Below are positions 1-8,522 of a DNA stretch of 64,000 bases, in pieces. The DNA is from Bacteroidales bacterium. GTDB lineage: Bacteria > Bacteroidota > Bacteroidia > Bacteroidales > ML635J-15. The stretch lies in contig JAFGVU010000195.1 in NCBI GenBank assembly GCA_016937855.1, forward strand, positions 42,906 through 106,905, given 5' to 3'. The notes under the pieces are model-generated. The model made no database searches. It was given only the letters and a program-made list of their open reading frames with translations, and was not told where the DNA came from. Every line of letters begins with the position of its first letter. The stretch's first letter is position 1. The translations under genes and the position numbers were made by a program.

Positions 1-187
1 TGAACCCATCGTGAAGAAAATCTTTTGCTTCGTCAACGCTCGATGCATACCTCATACACGTTCCCAGCATTTTACCGTATGTAGCTTTATAAAGCAGATG
101 TTGACTGTTTCTGTCTCCTCTGATACATCCATCTACAATCATTTTTACATCGTCCCGGTTGCTAAGGTCCATATTATCAGTTTTCAT
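1..187 (-). CDS. ECF-type RNA polymerase sigma factor, N-terminal part (cut by window edge)
   Basis: Not in the ORF track because it is truncated. Reading the minus strand from the ATG at 187 gives MKTDNMDLSNRDDVKMIVDGC, followed by a stretch with GKMLGTCMRYASSVDEAKDFLHDGF. This matches the start of sigma-70 region 2 of ECF sigma factors, where 'GCIxGDRxxQxxLYxxYxGKMLxVCxRYxxxxDEAxDxLQDGF' is the usual pattern. Only about 62 codons are visible; region 4 lies outside the window. A start at the internal Met (172) is also possible. The plus-strand ORF 11..211 is its shadow. In Bacteroidota such genes often sit beside a membrane anti-sigma factor, which cannot be checked here. Confidence 0.8.
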   Translation of the reverse strand, partial: MKTDNMDLSNRDDVKMIVDGCIRGDRNSQHLLYKATYGKMLGTCMRYASSVDEAKDFLHDGF

Positions 188-319
188 GTGTATGACGATA
201 GTTTTTTATAATAGTTGTCTGATTTGCTTAAAAATTTTACTAAAATAGCATTTTATTTTTTATCAAAAAAATATTGTAAAATATTGATTTATATTATTTT
301 AATTCTAAAAGGCTTTTTA

Positions 320-327
320 TATATTTG
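320..327 (+). promoter_or_regulatory. Putative -7 promoter element of the mmd operon
   Basis: The octamer TATATTTG fits the Bacteroidota -7 consensus TAnnTTTG and lies 27 bases before the mce start codon in a very AT-rich leader. No well-spaced -33 TTG is visible, so the assignment rests on the -7 box and its position. Confidence 0.4.
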
Positions 328-354
328 CCAATGTAAAAAAAAAATACTAAAGCA

Positions 355-765
355 ATGAATTTAACTCACATTGAACACATCGGAATAGCTGTAAAGTCAA
401 TTGATGAAGCCAGAAAATATTATGAAGATGTTTTGGGATTAACTTGTTACGCCGTTGAAGAAGTTGCCGACCAAAAGGTAAAAACTGCCTTTTTTAAAAT
501 TGGTCAGACAAAAATTGAGCTTTTAGAATCAACAGATCCCGAAGGACCGGTCGGAAAATTTATTGAGAAAAAAGGAGAGGGCATACATCATATTGCTTTT
601 GCTGTAGATGGTATTGAGAATGCTTTGCAGGAACTCAACGAAAAAGAGGTTAAACTTATTGATCAAACTCCACGAAAAGGAGCCGAAGGTCTTGATATTG
701 GGTTTTTACATCCAAAATCAACATTTGGTGTTTTAACCGAATTATGCGAAGATAAAAACAAATAG
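355..765 (+). CDS. mce: Methylmalonyl-CoA epimerase
   Basis: A 136-residue VOC-fold protein, the normal length for this enzyme, which interconverts (R)- and (S)-methylmalonyl-CoA. It opens with HIEHIGIAVKSIDEA and has a second half with GEGIHHIAFAV. Candidate metal ligands are H8, H78/H79 and E129 (TELCE), in the positions expected for the family. It is the first gene of a tight co-directional run with mmdA, mmdD, mmdC and mmdB. This fits the succinate-to-propionate pathway, where the epimerase feeds the decarboxylase. The methylmalonyl-CoA mutase itself is not in the window. Confidence 0.95.
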   Translation: MNLTHIEHIGIAVKSIDEARKYYEDVLGLTCYAVEEVADQKVKTAFFKIGQTKIELLESTDPEGPVGKFIEKKGEGIHHIAFAVDGIENALQELNEKEVKLIDQTPRKGAEGLDIGFLHPKSTFGVLTELCEDKNK

Positions 766-806
766 AATAAAACAATTTTAGCAAATAACACTAGAACAAT
801 CTTAAA

Positions 807-2366
807 ATGGCAATTGAAGAAAAAATTAAAAAGCTTGTAGAGATGCGTGCCGAAGCTCGTCTTGGTGGAGGAGAAAAACGTATCGATGCCCAACATGCAA
901 AAGGGAAACTTACCGCTCGTGAAAGAATCGACTTATTACTTGACGAAGGGAGTTTTGAGGAACTAGACATGTTCGTTACTCATCGTGCAACAGATTTTGG
1001 TTTAGATAAAACTGTTTTTCTGGGCGATGGCGTTGTTACTGGTTATGGAACTGTTGACGGTCGATTGATTTACGTTTTCTCACAAGATTTTACTGTTTTG
1101 GGCGGTTCGCTTTCCGAGACTAATGCAAAAAAAATCTGCAAGGTGATGGATATGGCCATGAAAGCAGGTGCGCCTGTTATTGGGCTTAACGATTCTGGGG
1201 GTGCAAGAATTCAGGAAGGCGTTTTAAGTTTGTCGGGTTATGCTGATATTTTTCAAAGAAATATCGAAGCCTCTGGTGTTATTCCTCAACTTTCGGCTAT
1301 ACTTGGTCCTTGTGCAGGTGGTGCCGTTTATTCTCCCGCACTCACCGACTTTATCCTTATGACAGAAGGAATAAGCTATATGTTTGTTACCGGACCTAAA
1401 GTTACTAAAACGGTAACAGGAGAAGATATTACAGTTGAAAATCTTGGTGGTCCAATGATTCATGCATCAAAATCTGGTGTCGCTCATTTTGTATCTGAAA
1501 GCGAACAAGAAGCAATTGCCACTTTACGCAGAATCATTTCTTATGTCCCTCAAAATTTTATGGAAACAACTCCATTAGTCGAGTGTAATGATCCTATAGA
1601 TAGAATTGATGATGTTTTAAATAATATTATTCCAGACAACCCAAATAAACCTTACAATGTTCTTGATATAATTAATACACTTGTTGATAATGGTGAGTTT
1701 GAAGAAGTGCATAAGTATTATGCAAAAAACATTGTTGTAGGGTTTGCCAGATTTAACGGACAATCAGTTGGGATTGTTGCTAATCAACCTAATTTCTTAG
1801 CTGGAGTTTTAGATATTGATGCTTCTAAAAAAGCTGCCAGATTTGTGAGATTCTGCGATTGTTTTAACATTCCTTTAGTAACATTGGTTGACGTACCGGG
1901 ATTTTTGCCTGGGAGTACTCAAGAATATGGTGGGATAATATCAAATGGGGCTAAATTAATGTTTGCTTATGGTGAAGCAACTGTACCCAAAGTTACTATA
2001 ACTTTGCGTAAATCTTATGGCGGAGCACACGATGTAATGAGCTGTAAACAATTAAAAGGCGACTTTAATTATGCTTGGCCATCCGCCGAAATTGCTGTAA
2101 TGGGTGCTCAAGGGGCAATTGAGGTTCTTGATTTTAAAGAATTGTCTGCAATTGAAGACCCCGAAAAAAGAGCCGAGTATGTTGCAGAAAAAGAGGTCGA
2201 GTACCGAGAAAAATTTGCAAATCCTTACCAAGCAGCAAAATATGGTTTTATCGACGATGTGATTGAACCTCGCAATACTCGCTTCCGTATCATTAGAGCT
2301 TTGGCTGCTCTAGCAACAAAACGTGATAAAATGCCTGCAAAGAAACATACTAATATTCCACTATAA
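807..2366 (+). CDS. mmdA: Methylmalonyl-CoA decarboxylase alpha (carboxyltransferase) subunit
   Basis: A 519-residue biotin-dependent acyl-CoA carboxyltransferase with both crotonase-like halves. The N-terminal half carries [33 protein letters not shown] and [12 protein letters not shown]; the C-terminal half carries [18 protein letters not shown] and [10 protein letters not shown]. Alone, the sequence could equally be a propionyl-CoA carboxylase beta chain. The neighbours (OadG-, BCCP- and OadB-like genes, with no biotin carboxylase) favour the Na+-translocating methylmalonyl-CoA decarboxylase. It moves the carboxyl group from methylmalonyl-CoA to biotin on MmdC at the cytoplasmic face. The start follows mce by 41 bases. 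Confidence 0.93.
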   Translation: MAIEEKIKKLVEMRAEARLGGGEKRIDAQHAKGKLTARERIDLLLDEGSFEELDMFVTHRATDFGLDKTVFLGDGVVTGYGTVDGRLIYVFSQDFTVLGGSLSETNAKKICKVMDMAMKAGAPVIGLNDSGGARIQEGVLSLSGYADIFQRNIEASGVIPQLSAILGPCAGGAVYSPALTDFILMTEGISYMFVTGPKVTKTVTGEDITVENLGGPMIHASKSGVAHFVSESEQEAIATLRRIISYVPQNFMETTPLVECNDPIDRIDDVLNNIIPDNPNKPYNVLDIINTLVDNGEFEEVHKYYAKNIVVGFARFNGQSVGIVANQPNFLAGVLDIDASKKAARFVRFCDCFNIPLVTLVDVPGFLPGSTQEYGGIISNGAKLMFAYGEATVPKVTITLRKSYGGAHDVMSCKQLKGDFNYAWPSAEIAVMGAQGAIEVLDFKELSAIEDPEKRAEYVAEKEVEYREKFANPYQAAKYGFIDDVIEPRNTRFRIIRALAALATKRDKMPAKKHTNIPL

Positions 2367-2377
2367 AAATCTAAGTT

Positions 2378-2743
2378 ATGCTAGCAATATTAAGTGCAAT
2401 TTCTTTTGATGTTTCCAAGATTGACTCTAACGTAATAACAATTTTTATTATCGGTTTTAGCGTTGTTTTTGGAGCATTAATTGGAATTTATGCCTTTTTC
2501 TATTTCCTTCCAAAAATCTTTAACTTTAATAGTGATAAAAATAAAGTTAAGAAATCAAAAAAGGAGGTTGTGATTGAAGATAAATCTGTTGGTGACGAAA
2601 ATTCAGAAATATTTGCGGCCATAGCAATGGCACTTCACTTGCATTTTGAAGATATGCACGATGAGGAATCGATGGTACTTACAATGGATATTCAGGAGAG
2701 ACTGACTTCCCCGTGGAGCTCAAAAATTATTAATATAAATTAA
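2378..2743 (+). CDS. mmdD: OadG-family small membrane subunit of the decarboxylase Na+ pump
   Basis: A 121-residue protein with one N-terminal membrane segment (about residues 20-45, ITIFIIGFSVVFGALIGIYAFFYF), then a lysine-rich linker and a C-terminal part with AAIAMALHLHFED. This is the layout of OadG/MmdD gamma/delta subunits, which hold the complex together. It begins 11 bases after mmdA and precedes the biotin carrier gene. Sequence conservation in this family is low, so the call relies on architecture plus operon position. Confidence 0.85.
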   Translation: MLAILSAISFDVSKIDSNVITIFIIGFSVVFGALIGIYAFFYFLPKIFNFNSDKNKVKKSKKEVVIEDKSVGDENSEIFAAIAMALHLHFEDMHDEESMVLTMDIQERLTSPWSSKIININ

Positions 2744-2762
2744 TTTAACACATTCTTAATAA

Positions 2763-3191
2763 ATGAAAAACTTCAAGTTCAAGATTAATTCTAATGAGTA
2801 TGAGGTTGCAATTGAAGAAATAGTCGAAAACATTGCTCATATTCAGGTTAATGGATCAAAATACCAAGTAGAGTTGGAGAAAAAAGCCGACAAACCTACG
2901 CCAATTGTAAGAAAACCTCGACCACAAGCTGTAAAAAACGACCCTGTGGAGCCAAAAGCTGCCACAGCCTCAGGTAATGTTAGAGCAATAAACTCTCCTT
3001 TACCCGGAAATATTTTAGACGTAAAAGTTAGTGCTGGCGATAAAGTTACTAAAGGAACAATAGTTTTGATAATGGAAGCTATGAAAATGGAAAACAATAT
3101 TGTATCCGAATTCGATGGTGTTGTTTCTGCTGTTAAAGTAAAAGCAGGACAATCAGTGCTCCAAAATGAGATTTTAATTGAGATTGAGTAA
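2763..3191 (+). CDS. mmdC: Biotin carboxyl carrier subunit of methylmalonyl-CoA decarboxylase
   Basis: This 142-residue protein has an N-terminal beta-rich segment, a Pro/Ala/Lys-rich linker (about residues 42-70) and a C-terminal biotinyl domain. The biotin attachment motif EAMKMEN puts the biotinylated lysine at K108, 35 residues from the C-terminus as is typical. It carries CO2 from MmdA to the membrane subunit MmdB. The gene sits 19 bases after mmdD and 16 bases before the preferred mmdB start. Confidence 0.95.
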   Translation: MKNFKFKINSNEYEVAIEEIVENIAHIQVNGSKYQVELEKKADKPTPIVRKPRPQAVKNDPVEPKAATASGNVRAINSPLPGNILDVKVSAGDKVTKGTIVLIMEAMKMENNIVSEFDGVVSAVKVKAGQSVLQNEILIEIE

Positions 3192-3207
3192 AGCAAAGAC
3201 CACTAAA

Positions 3208-4851
3208 ATGAAAAACAAAATATTATTATTTCTTACATTTATATTTTTTGCAATTATTAGCTTTGCGGGAAATCTTACGAAAGATGACTTAACTAAAGGG
3301 AAATGGATGACAAAAGCCGACGGTTTTTATCCAACTCCTATTATGCCCGATGCCGATGATAATGTAAAAACTGTAAGCAGATTCAAGACGATAATTTTCC
3401 ATGAGGATGGAACGTTTTCGATGGATTCTGCAAAACACGAATATCCAGGAAAGTATTATATCGATGGAGACAAAGTTAAACTTGTTTTTGAGGCAACGCA
3501 AGTTATACATTACAGTAGAAATACAGATCCTAACACTTCTGACAGAGGTTATGTTACAACACCAGAAATAATTGAGCTTAGTCCTCGAACTGCAAAAATT
3601 GTTGATGGAAAACTAGTTGTGGATAATGATGTGCAATATGAAAACAGATCGGCAGCAATGCACGGACTCCTTAAGTTTTGGGAGTTTACAGGGTTTGCAA
3701 ATGCTACTTTTGGACACTTAATAATGCTAATAGTTGGATTGGTTTTTATTTTTCTTGCTATTAGATATAATTATGAACCTCTTTTACTAATTCCAATTGG
3801 TGTAGGTATTATTATTGGAAACATACCCATGTTTCAGGCTGTGGACTTTAACTTAAAGTTAGGAATTTACGAACCTGGATCTGTAATGCATATTCTTTAC
3901 GGTGGTGTTGTGCAAGGATGGTTTCCTCCTTTAATTTTTCTTGGAATTGGAGCGATGACAGATTTTTCATCATTAATTTCAAATCCACGTTTAATGCTAC
4001 TCGGTGCAGCAGCTCAATTTGGGGTTTTTGCTACATTTTTACTCGCTTTAATGGTGGGATTTCATCCAGCCGAAGCAGGTGCAATAGGTATTATTGGTGG
4101 TGCAGATGGTCCAACAGCAATATTTATATCATCCAAGCTCGCAAACGGTCTAAATATTATTGGTTTTGATGCGCTCGGGGCGCCAATTTATGTCAAAAAT
4201 TTAATTGGGCCAATTGCTATTGCTGCATATTCGTACATGGCGCTTGTCCCTGTTATTCAGCCGCCAATTGTTAATCTTTTAACTACAAAAAAAGAAAGAC
4301 TAATACGAATGAATGCCCCCAGACAGGTTTCGAAAATCGAAAAGATTATATTCCCAATTGTAGGATTGCTGCTTACGGCATATCTTTCACCGACAGCTTT
4401 GCCGCTCTTAGGAATGCTTTTCTTTGGAAATATCCTAAAAGAAAGTGGTGTAACACGTAGATTGGCAGAAACAGCTGCAAATCCATTAATTGATACAATT
4501 ACGATACTTCTTGGGTTAACTGTAGGAGCTTCGACACAAGCCGATGTATTCTTAACTTACGATTCTGTAATGATTTTTATTATGGGGGCGCTTTCATTTA
4601 TCTTGGCAACTGCTGCTGGAGTAATGGCCGCTAAAATAATGAATTGGTTATCACCAAAATCAAATCCTGTAAATCCGATAATAGGTTGTGCAGGAGTATC
4701 GGCAGTGCCCGATAGTGCAAGGGTGGCACAAGAGCTTGGTCATAAAGCTGACCATAACAATTATTTACTGATGCATGCTATGGCTCCTAACGTTTCTGGG
4801 GTTATTGGCTCTGCTGTTGCAGCAGGTATTATTTTAAGTTTCTTACTTTAG
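3208..4851 (+). CDS. mmdB: Methylmalonyl-CoA decarboxylase beta (Na+ channel) subunit with extra N-terminal periplasmic domain
   Basis: I choose the ATG at 3208 over the track start at 3178 because it begins a clean signal peptide (MKNKILLFLTFIFFAIISFAG) and avoids overlap with mmdC. The C-terminal ~370 residues are a standard OadB/MmdB multi-span membrane subunit that decarboxylates carboxybiotin and exports Na+. Motifs include GGADGPTAIF (the conserved Asp of OadB), AYSYMALVPVIQPP (Tyr) and NPIIGCAGVSAVPDSAR. The Asn, Gly, Ser and Arg of the last motif keep the +4, +9 and +16 spacing known from Klebsiella OadB N373/G377/S382/R389. Before it lies an extra ~140-residue, probably extracytoplasmic, beta-rich region not part of usual OadB proteins (see findings). 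Confidence 0.92.
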   Translation: MKNKILLFLTFIFFAIISFAGNLTKDDLTKGKWMTKADGFYPTPIMPDADDNVKTVSRFKTIIFHEDGTFSMDSAKHEYPGKYYIDGDKVKLVFEATQVIHYSRNTDPNTSDRGYVTTPEIIELSPRTAKIVDGKLVVDNDVQYENRSAAMHGLLKFWEFTGFANATFGHLIMLIVGLVFIFLAIRYNYEPLLLIPIGVGIIIGNIPMFQAVDFNLKLGIYEPGSVMHILYGGVVQGWFPPLIFLGIGAMTDFSSLISNPRLMLLGAAAQFGVFATFLLALMVGFHPAEAGAIGIIGGADGPTAIFISSKLANGLNIIGFDALGAPIYVKNLIGPIAIAAYSYMALVPVIQPPIVNLLTTKKERLIRMNAPRQVSKIEKIIFPIVGLLLTAYLSPTALPLLGMLFFGNILKESGVTRRLAETAANPLIDTITILLGLTVGASTQADVFLTYDSVMIFIMGALSFILATAAGVMAAKIMNWLSPKSNPVNPIIGCAGVSAVPDSARVAQELGHKADHNNYLLMHAMAPNVSGVIGSAVAAGIILSFLL

Positions 4852-4870
4852 AACTAATATAACTTTAACT

Positions 4871-4896
4871 AATGCTCCTTTTGGAGCATTTTTTTT
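4871..4896 (+). terminator. Rho-independent terminator of the mmd operon
   Basis: AATGCTCC-TTTT-GGAGCATT forms a perfect 8-bp stem with a four-base loop, followed directly by a T tract. It lies 19 bases after the mmdB stop. Confidence 0.9.
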
Positions 4897-4911
4897 GTAA
4901 AAGATTTGCCT

Positions 4912-5637
4912 ATGAAAGCTATGATTTTTGCAGCAGGGCTTGGCACCAGACTTGCTCCATTAACCGACACAATGCCAAAAGCTATGGTTCCAATTGCCGG
5001 AAAACCTATGTTGCAACTTCAAATCGAAAAACTAATAAAATCAGGAGTTAAGTATATTGTTATTAATGTGCATCATTTTGCCGAGCAGATAATTGAATTT
5101 ATTAATAAACAAGATTTTGAAGCAGAGATTGTAATCTCAGATGAGTCGGACCTATTGCTAAATACCGGTGGAGGCCTGAAAAATGTAAAGAAATATTTTA
5201 AGCCCGGCGACGACTTTTTGTTACATAATGTCGATATATATTCTGATATCAATCTAATTGATATTTATAAGTATCACAAGACGACCCCCAATCTTGTTAC
5301 AATGGCCGTCAAACATCGAAAAAGTACAAATTATTTACTATTTGATGACGATAGACGTTTATGCGGTTGGAAAAGCTATAAAACAGATTCAGAGATCATC
5401 TCTATCAATAAAGATAGCTATGACGAAATGGCTTTTAGTGGGATTTACATGTTTAATTACCAAATATTTGATTTGTTCGAAAAGGAAGGTGCCTTTACAA
5501 TTATCCCCGAATTACTCCGCATAGCAATAATGCACCACATCGGAGGATGGGTGCATGATAATAATTTTATACTCGATTTAGGAAAACCTGAGGCTATAGC
5601 TCAATGTGAGAATTATCTAAAATCTGTTAAAACCTAA
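4912..5637 (+). CDS. Sugar-phosphate nucleotidyltransferase (MurU-like)
   Basis: The track starts at a TTG (4906); the ATG at 4912 gives the standard MKAMIFAAGLGTRLAPLTD opening, so I use it (241 residues). It has the NTP-transferase signature GLGTRLAPLT, a PKAMVPIAGKPM lysine region, a LLNTGGGLKN segment and an NVDIYSDI acidic metal site. Length and the TGGG motif resemble MurNAc-1-phosphate uridylyltransferase of cell-wall recycling. Other sugar-1-phosphate substrates are possible, and the kinase that usually accompanies MurU (AmgK) is not adjacent. Its 3' end overlaps the convergent thioredoxin gene by 4 bases. Confidence 0.8.
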   Translation: MKAMIFAAGLGTRLAPLTDTMPKAMVPIAGKPMLQLQIEKLIKSGVKYIVINVHHFAEQIIEFINKQDFEAEIVISDESDLLLNTGGGLKNVKKYFKPGDDFLLHNVDIYSDINLIDIYKYHKTTPNLVTMAVKHRKSTNYLLFDDDRRLCGWKSYKTDSEIISINKDSYDEMAFSGIYMFNYQIFDLFEKEGAFTIIPELLRIAIMHHIGGWVHDNNFILDLGKPEAIAQCENYLKSVKT

Positions 5638-6032
5638 AAATATGCTTCAAGTTTTTGAACTAAAGCTGCTTTGTCGTGATATCCTATAATTCTTGCAATT
5701 TCTTTCCCGTCTTTAAAAACAATCATCGCAGGAATACCTGTTATCTGATATTTTTGAGATAAGTTTTTGTTTTGGTCAGTGTTAACCTTAGAAATAACAA
5801 TCTTTTTTTGATATTCGTTAGCTACTTCTTCTAAAACCGGTTGCATCATTTTACACGGACGACACCAGTCTGCATAAAAATCGACTAAAACCAATCCCGA
5901 TTTAATTCCATTTTCGAAATTAGCTTCATTTAATAATACAATTTTGGAATCAGCTGTTTGTGCTTTTAACTGAGGGATTGCAATAAATCCAAATAGCAAC
6001 ATTGTTGACAATACTAAAACAATTTTTTTCAT
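5634..6032 (-). CDS. Secreted thioredoxin-like protein
   Basis: A 132-residue protein with a signal peptide (about residues 1-24, cleaved near KAQ-TA) and a complete thioredoxin domain. The redox motif is WCRPCK (C57, C60) and the cis-proline loop is TGIPAMIVF. It probably acts in the periplasm in disulphide exchange. The motif differs from the WCGPC of cytoplasmic thioredoxin. It is downstream of miaA on the same strand with 23 bases between them. Confidence 0.9.
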   Translation of the reverse strand: MKKIVLVLSTMLLFGFIAIPQLKAQTADSKIVLLNEANFENGIKSGLVLVDFYADWCRPCKMMQPVLEEVANEYQKKIVISKVNTDQNKNLSQKYQITGIPAMIVFKDGKEIARIIGYHDKAALVQKLEAYF

Positions 6033-6055
6033 ACCTGCTTTTTTATTAATTAAAC

Positions 6056-6970
6056 TTAAAATACTTTAAAATTAATATGTTCAATGATCATTTTTTTATC
6101 CTCGGGGCTAAACCAAACAGCATCTTTATATCTTCTAAACCATGTTAATTGTCTTCGTGCATAATGACGTGTGTTTCGTTTGATCAATTCAACAGTTTTC
6201 TCAAAACTTTGTTCACCTTTGGACTCAAAAAAATCAAAGAACTCTTTGTAACCGATTGTTTTAAGAGCCACCAAACCTTTATATTTAAGTAAACTACGTG
6301 CTTCATTTTCTAACCCCTCATCCAACATTTGGTCAACTCTTAAATTTATTCGTTCATAAAGCAGGTCTCTATCTAAATCTATGCCAATTTTTATGATATT
6401 AAAACTTCGTTCTGTATTTTTATTTTTCCTGTAATCCGAAAAAGGCTTTCCTGTTGCTCTATAAATCTCAATTGCACGCATTATTCGTTGTGGATTCTTA
6501 AGGTCCACAACTTTGTAATATTCAGGGTCGATTTTTTGTAATTCAAATCGTATAGCTTCAAGTCCTTTCTCCTCGAAAAGCTTTGTTACTTCATTTCTTA
6601 TTTTGGGGTCATGATCGGGCATTTCGTCAACTCCGTTACATATTGCGTCAATGTACAAACCCGAGCCTCCAACCATAAATGCAATGTCATTCTTTTGGAA
6701 ATATTTGTCAAGGCTTTTTATTGTGTCTGATTCAAATTGACTTATGCTGTAATGATCTTGAATAGAAATACTGTTGATAAAGTGATGCTTTACTTTTGAA
6801 AGATGTAAAGAATCCGGTTTTGCAACACCAACTCCAAGTTCTTTATAAAATTGTCGAGAATCGCATGAGAAAATTTCGGCATTATAGTTTATTGCCAATT
6901 CTATACTAAGATTTGTTTTACCAACTCCGGTAGGTCCGAACAAAATTACAAGATGTTTCGATTTTGTCAT
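6056..6970 (-). CDS. miaA: tRNA dimethylallyltransferase
   Basis: This 304-residue enzyme adds the isopentenyl group to A37 of tRNAs reading UNN codons. It shows the P-loop GPTGVGKT (residues 12-19), DSRQFYKELGVGVAKP, the conserved PQRIMRAIEIYRATGKPFS region, TIGYKEF, and the C-terminal RHYARRQLTWFRR. All are typical of MiaA. Its ATG overlaps the stop of the upstream pRiA4b-like gene by one base, so the two are probably translationally coupled. Confidence 0.97.
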   Translation of the reverse strand: MTKSKHLVILFGPTGVGKTNLSIELAINYNAEIFSCDSRQFYKELGVGVAKPDSLHLSKVKHHFINSISIQDHYSISQFESDTIKSLDKYFQKNDIAFMVGGSGLYIDAICNGVDEMPDHDPKIRNEVTKLFEEKGLEAIRFELQKIDPEYYKVVDLKNPQRIMRAIEIYRATGKPFSDYRKNKNTERSFNIIKIGIDLDRDLLYERINLRVDQMLDEGLENEARSLLKYKGLVALKTIGYKEFFDFFESKGEQSFEKTVELIKRNTRHYARRQLTWFRRYKDAVWFSPEDKKMIIEHINFKVF

Positions 6971-7491
6971 TAAATATCGTAGTCGTCTATGTTGTCGAAA
7001 CCAAATTCTTCAGGATTATCAAAAAAATCTTCGGGGTCTTCGTCATCAAAATCATCAGGAATACTATCATCAATAAACACTTGTTTAGGTGATTTTCCAT
7101 GTGAGAGTGTGCAAATAGGAAACTCCAGATTATTGTCGTCGTCAGATTTTGATCTTATATTAACTATTTCGATAAAGAAAAATCTTACCGAAAAAAAGTC
7201 GAAAATGTAGATGTAACGCTGTCCTTTATGGGGTTCAAAATGTGAAAGCTTTGTGTCTTTCATTAGTAAAACATCAGCCTGAAACTCTTCGTCTATTTTA
7301 CTTTCAGCTATCTCCTGAACCTTATCCCAATCTTTGTTAGACAAATAAAATGTGCTCATCATTGTTGAGTCAAAGTCACAAGCTGTTTGTATAGCTTTAT
7401 GGAGTTCTTCAAAACTATCATCAGAGAATATCTCGATATCTCTGACAAAGTCGTCGCTTTCGCCTGATATAAGTCTGAATTTAATTATCAT
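6970..7491 (-). CDS. Plasmid pRiA4b ORF-3-like (IS1096 TnpR-like) protein
   Basis: A 173-residue protein with the opening MIIKFRLISGESDDFVRDIEI, the FEELHKAIQTACDFD region and a strongly acidic tail (DDFDDEDPEDFFDNPEEF). This pattern fits the PRiA4_ORF3 family, which has no established biochemical role despite its mobile-element name. No transposase is nearby, so I read it as a chromosomal household copy. It overlaps acyl-CoA reductase upstream by 11 bases and miaA downstream by 1 base. Confidence 0.75.
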   Translation of the reverse strand: MIIKFRLISGESDDFVRDIEIFSDDSFEELHKAIQTACDFDSTMMSTFYLSNKDWDKVQEIAESKIDEEFQADVLLMKDTKLSHFEPHKGQRYIYIFDFFSVRFFFIEIVNIRSKSDDDNNLEFPICTLSHGKSPKQVFIDDSIPDDFDDEDPEDFFDNPEEFGFDNIDDYDI

Positions 7492-8521
7492 ACTGCAAAT
7501 TTAATAAAAATTTTATTGTGTCTATATTATCAGCATAATCTGTTAAACTTGGTTTTTGTGTTTGCCCCGGTAAAATCGAGTTTTTTATTTTAGTGTCTTT
7601 GCAAACAATACATTGTATCTCATTTTTATGCATTGCAATAAAATTAGATATGGCATCTAAGTTTTCGTAAGATCTATAGTTTAATACCGAAATAGGAGAG
7701 TGCAATGCTTCTTTTTCTACTAATAAACAATTTCCAAAGTTTATATGTATTGTTCTATTCATTGCCAACATAGTATATTGATAATTAAAATTATTGGCAT
7801 ATTTGTGATTATCTATTAAATCGGCATATTTTTGAAAAGCTTTACCCATATCATTAAAATCATAATCCATAGGAACAAAAAAAGAAGAAACGTTTCTACA
7901 TCCCAATCCAAAATATCGAAATACATCGTCGGCAATCAATTCTAAATCATCATTTGTTTCAGTCCCGGTCAGAATCGCAATAGAGTTGCGATTATGTCTT
8001 AGTATTTTAGGGTATGACCCAAAATAATATTCAAAATATCTGTTTGTATTATTATTTCCGGTAGCAATTACTGCATTGAAATCTTCAAGTTTCTGGTCGG
8101 AAATCAGAATTTTATCCAATTCTGTTGTGATTTCATTATTAATGGTATTAATTACCCATTTGAAGAGGATATTGTCTTTTGAAGAAAGTTTTATCCTAAT
8201 TTTTGCTCCACAAATAAATCCACAAATTAAGTCATGCAAACCAACTAATGGGATGTTGCCCGCAGATATAATACCAAGTTTTATGTTTTCTAAGCCGTTA
8301 ACAGGAATGTTGTATGCGTCAACCCAATTGTTTATGTTTTGTTTTTTTAGTAAATCGCTCCACTCTGTCAAAGCAAATCGAACATTTTGCTCTGTAAACC
8401 ATGGATTGTTTACCCTAATATTATTAAATCCGGGGAATTCGGATGTTTTCTCTTCGAGGCAAACTCTGTTAAATAATTCTCCTAGGTCTGATAATATCTG
8501 TACTCTTTCTGATAATTTCAT
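7481..8521 (-). CDS. LuxC-type acyl-CoA reductase
   Basis: The track start (8554) runs into the upstream gene. The ATG at 8521 (MKLSERVQILSDLGEL) leaves one base after that gene's stop and is preferred (346 residues). The sequence fits the LuxC/acyl-CoA reductase family of the aldehyde dehydrogenase superfamily: GIISAGNIPLVGLHDLICGF, a nucleotide-binding VIATGNNNTNRYFEYYF region, and FGLGCRNVSSFFVP containing the candidate catalytic cysteine. It would reduce acyl-CoA to aldehyde. No LuxD/LuxE or luciferase genes are near, so the substrate is unknown. Confidence 0.8.
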   Translation of the reverse strand: MKLSERVQILSDLGELFNRVCLEEKTSEFPGFNNIRVNNPWFTEQNVRFALTEWSDLLKKQNINNWVDAYNIPVNGLENIKLGIISAGNIPLVGLHDLICGFICGAKIRIKLSSKDNILFKWVINTINNEITTELDKILISDQKLEDFNAVIATGNNNTNRYFEYYFGSYPKILRHNRNSIAILTGTETNDDLELIADDVFRYFGLGCRNVSSFFVPMDYDFNDMGKAFQKYADLIDNHKYANNFNYQYTMLAMNRTIHINFGNCLLVEKEALHSPISVLNYRSYENLDAISNFIAMHKNEIQCIVCKDTKIKNSILPGQTQKPSLTDYADNIDTIKFLLNLQYDN

Positions 8522-8522
8522 T

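Noticed and set aside
2843-3196. Minus-strand ORF of 117 residues opposite mmdC
   Set aside because: Shadow of a well-supported gene; no recognisable domain or start context.
6970-7491. Reading the pRiA4b ORF-3/IS1096 TnpR-like protein as evidence for a transposon
   Set aside because: The family name is historical; there is no transposase, terminal repeat or target duplication nearby, and the gene is coupled to miaA.
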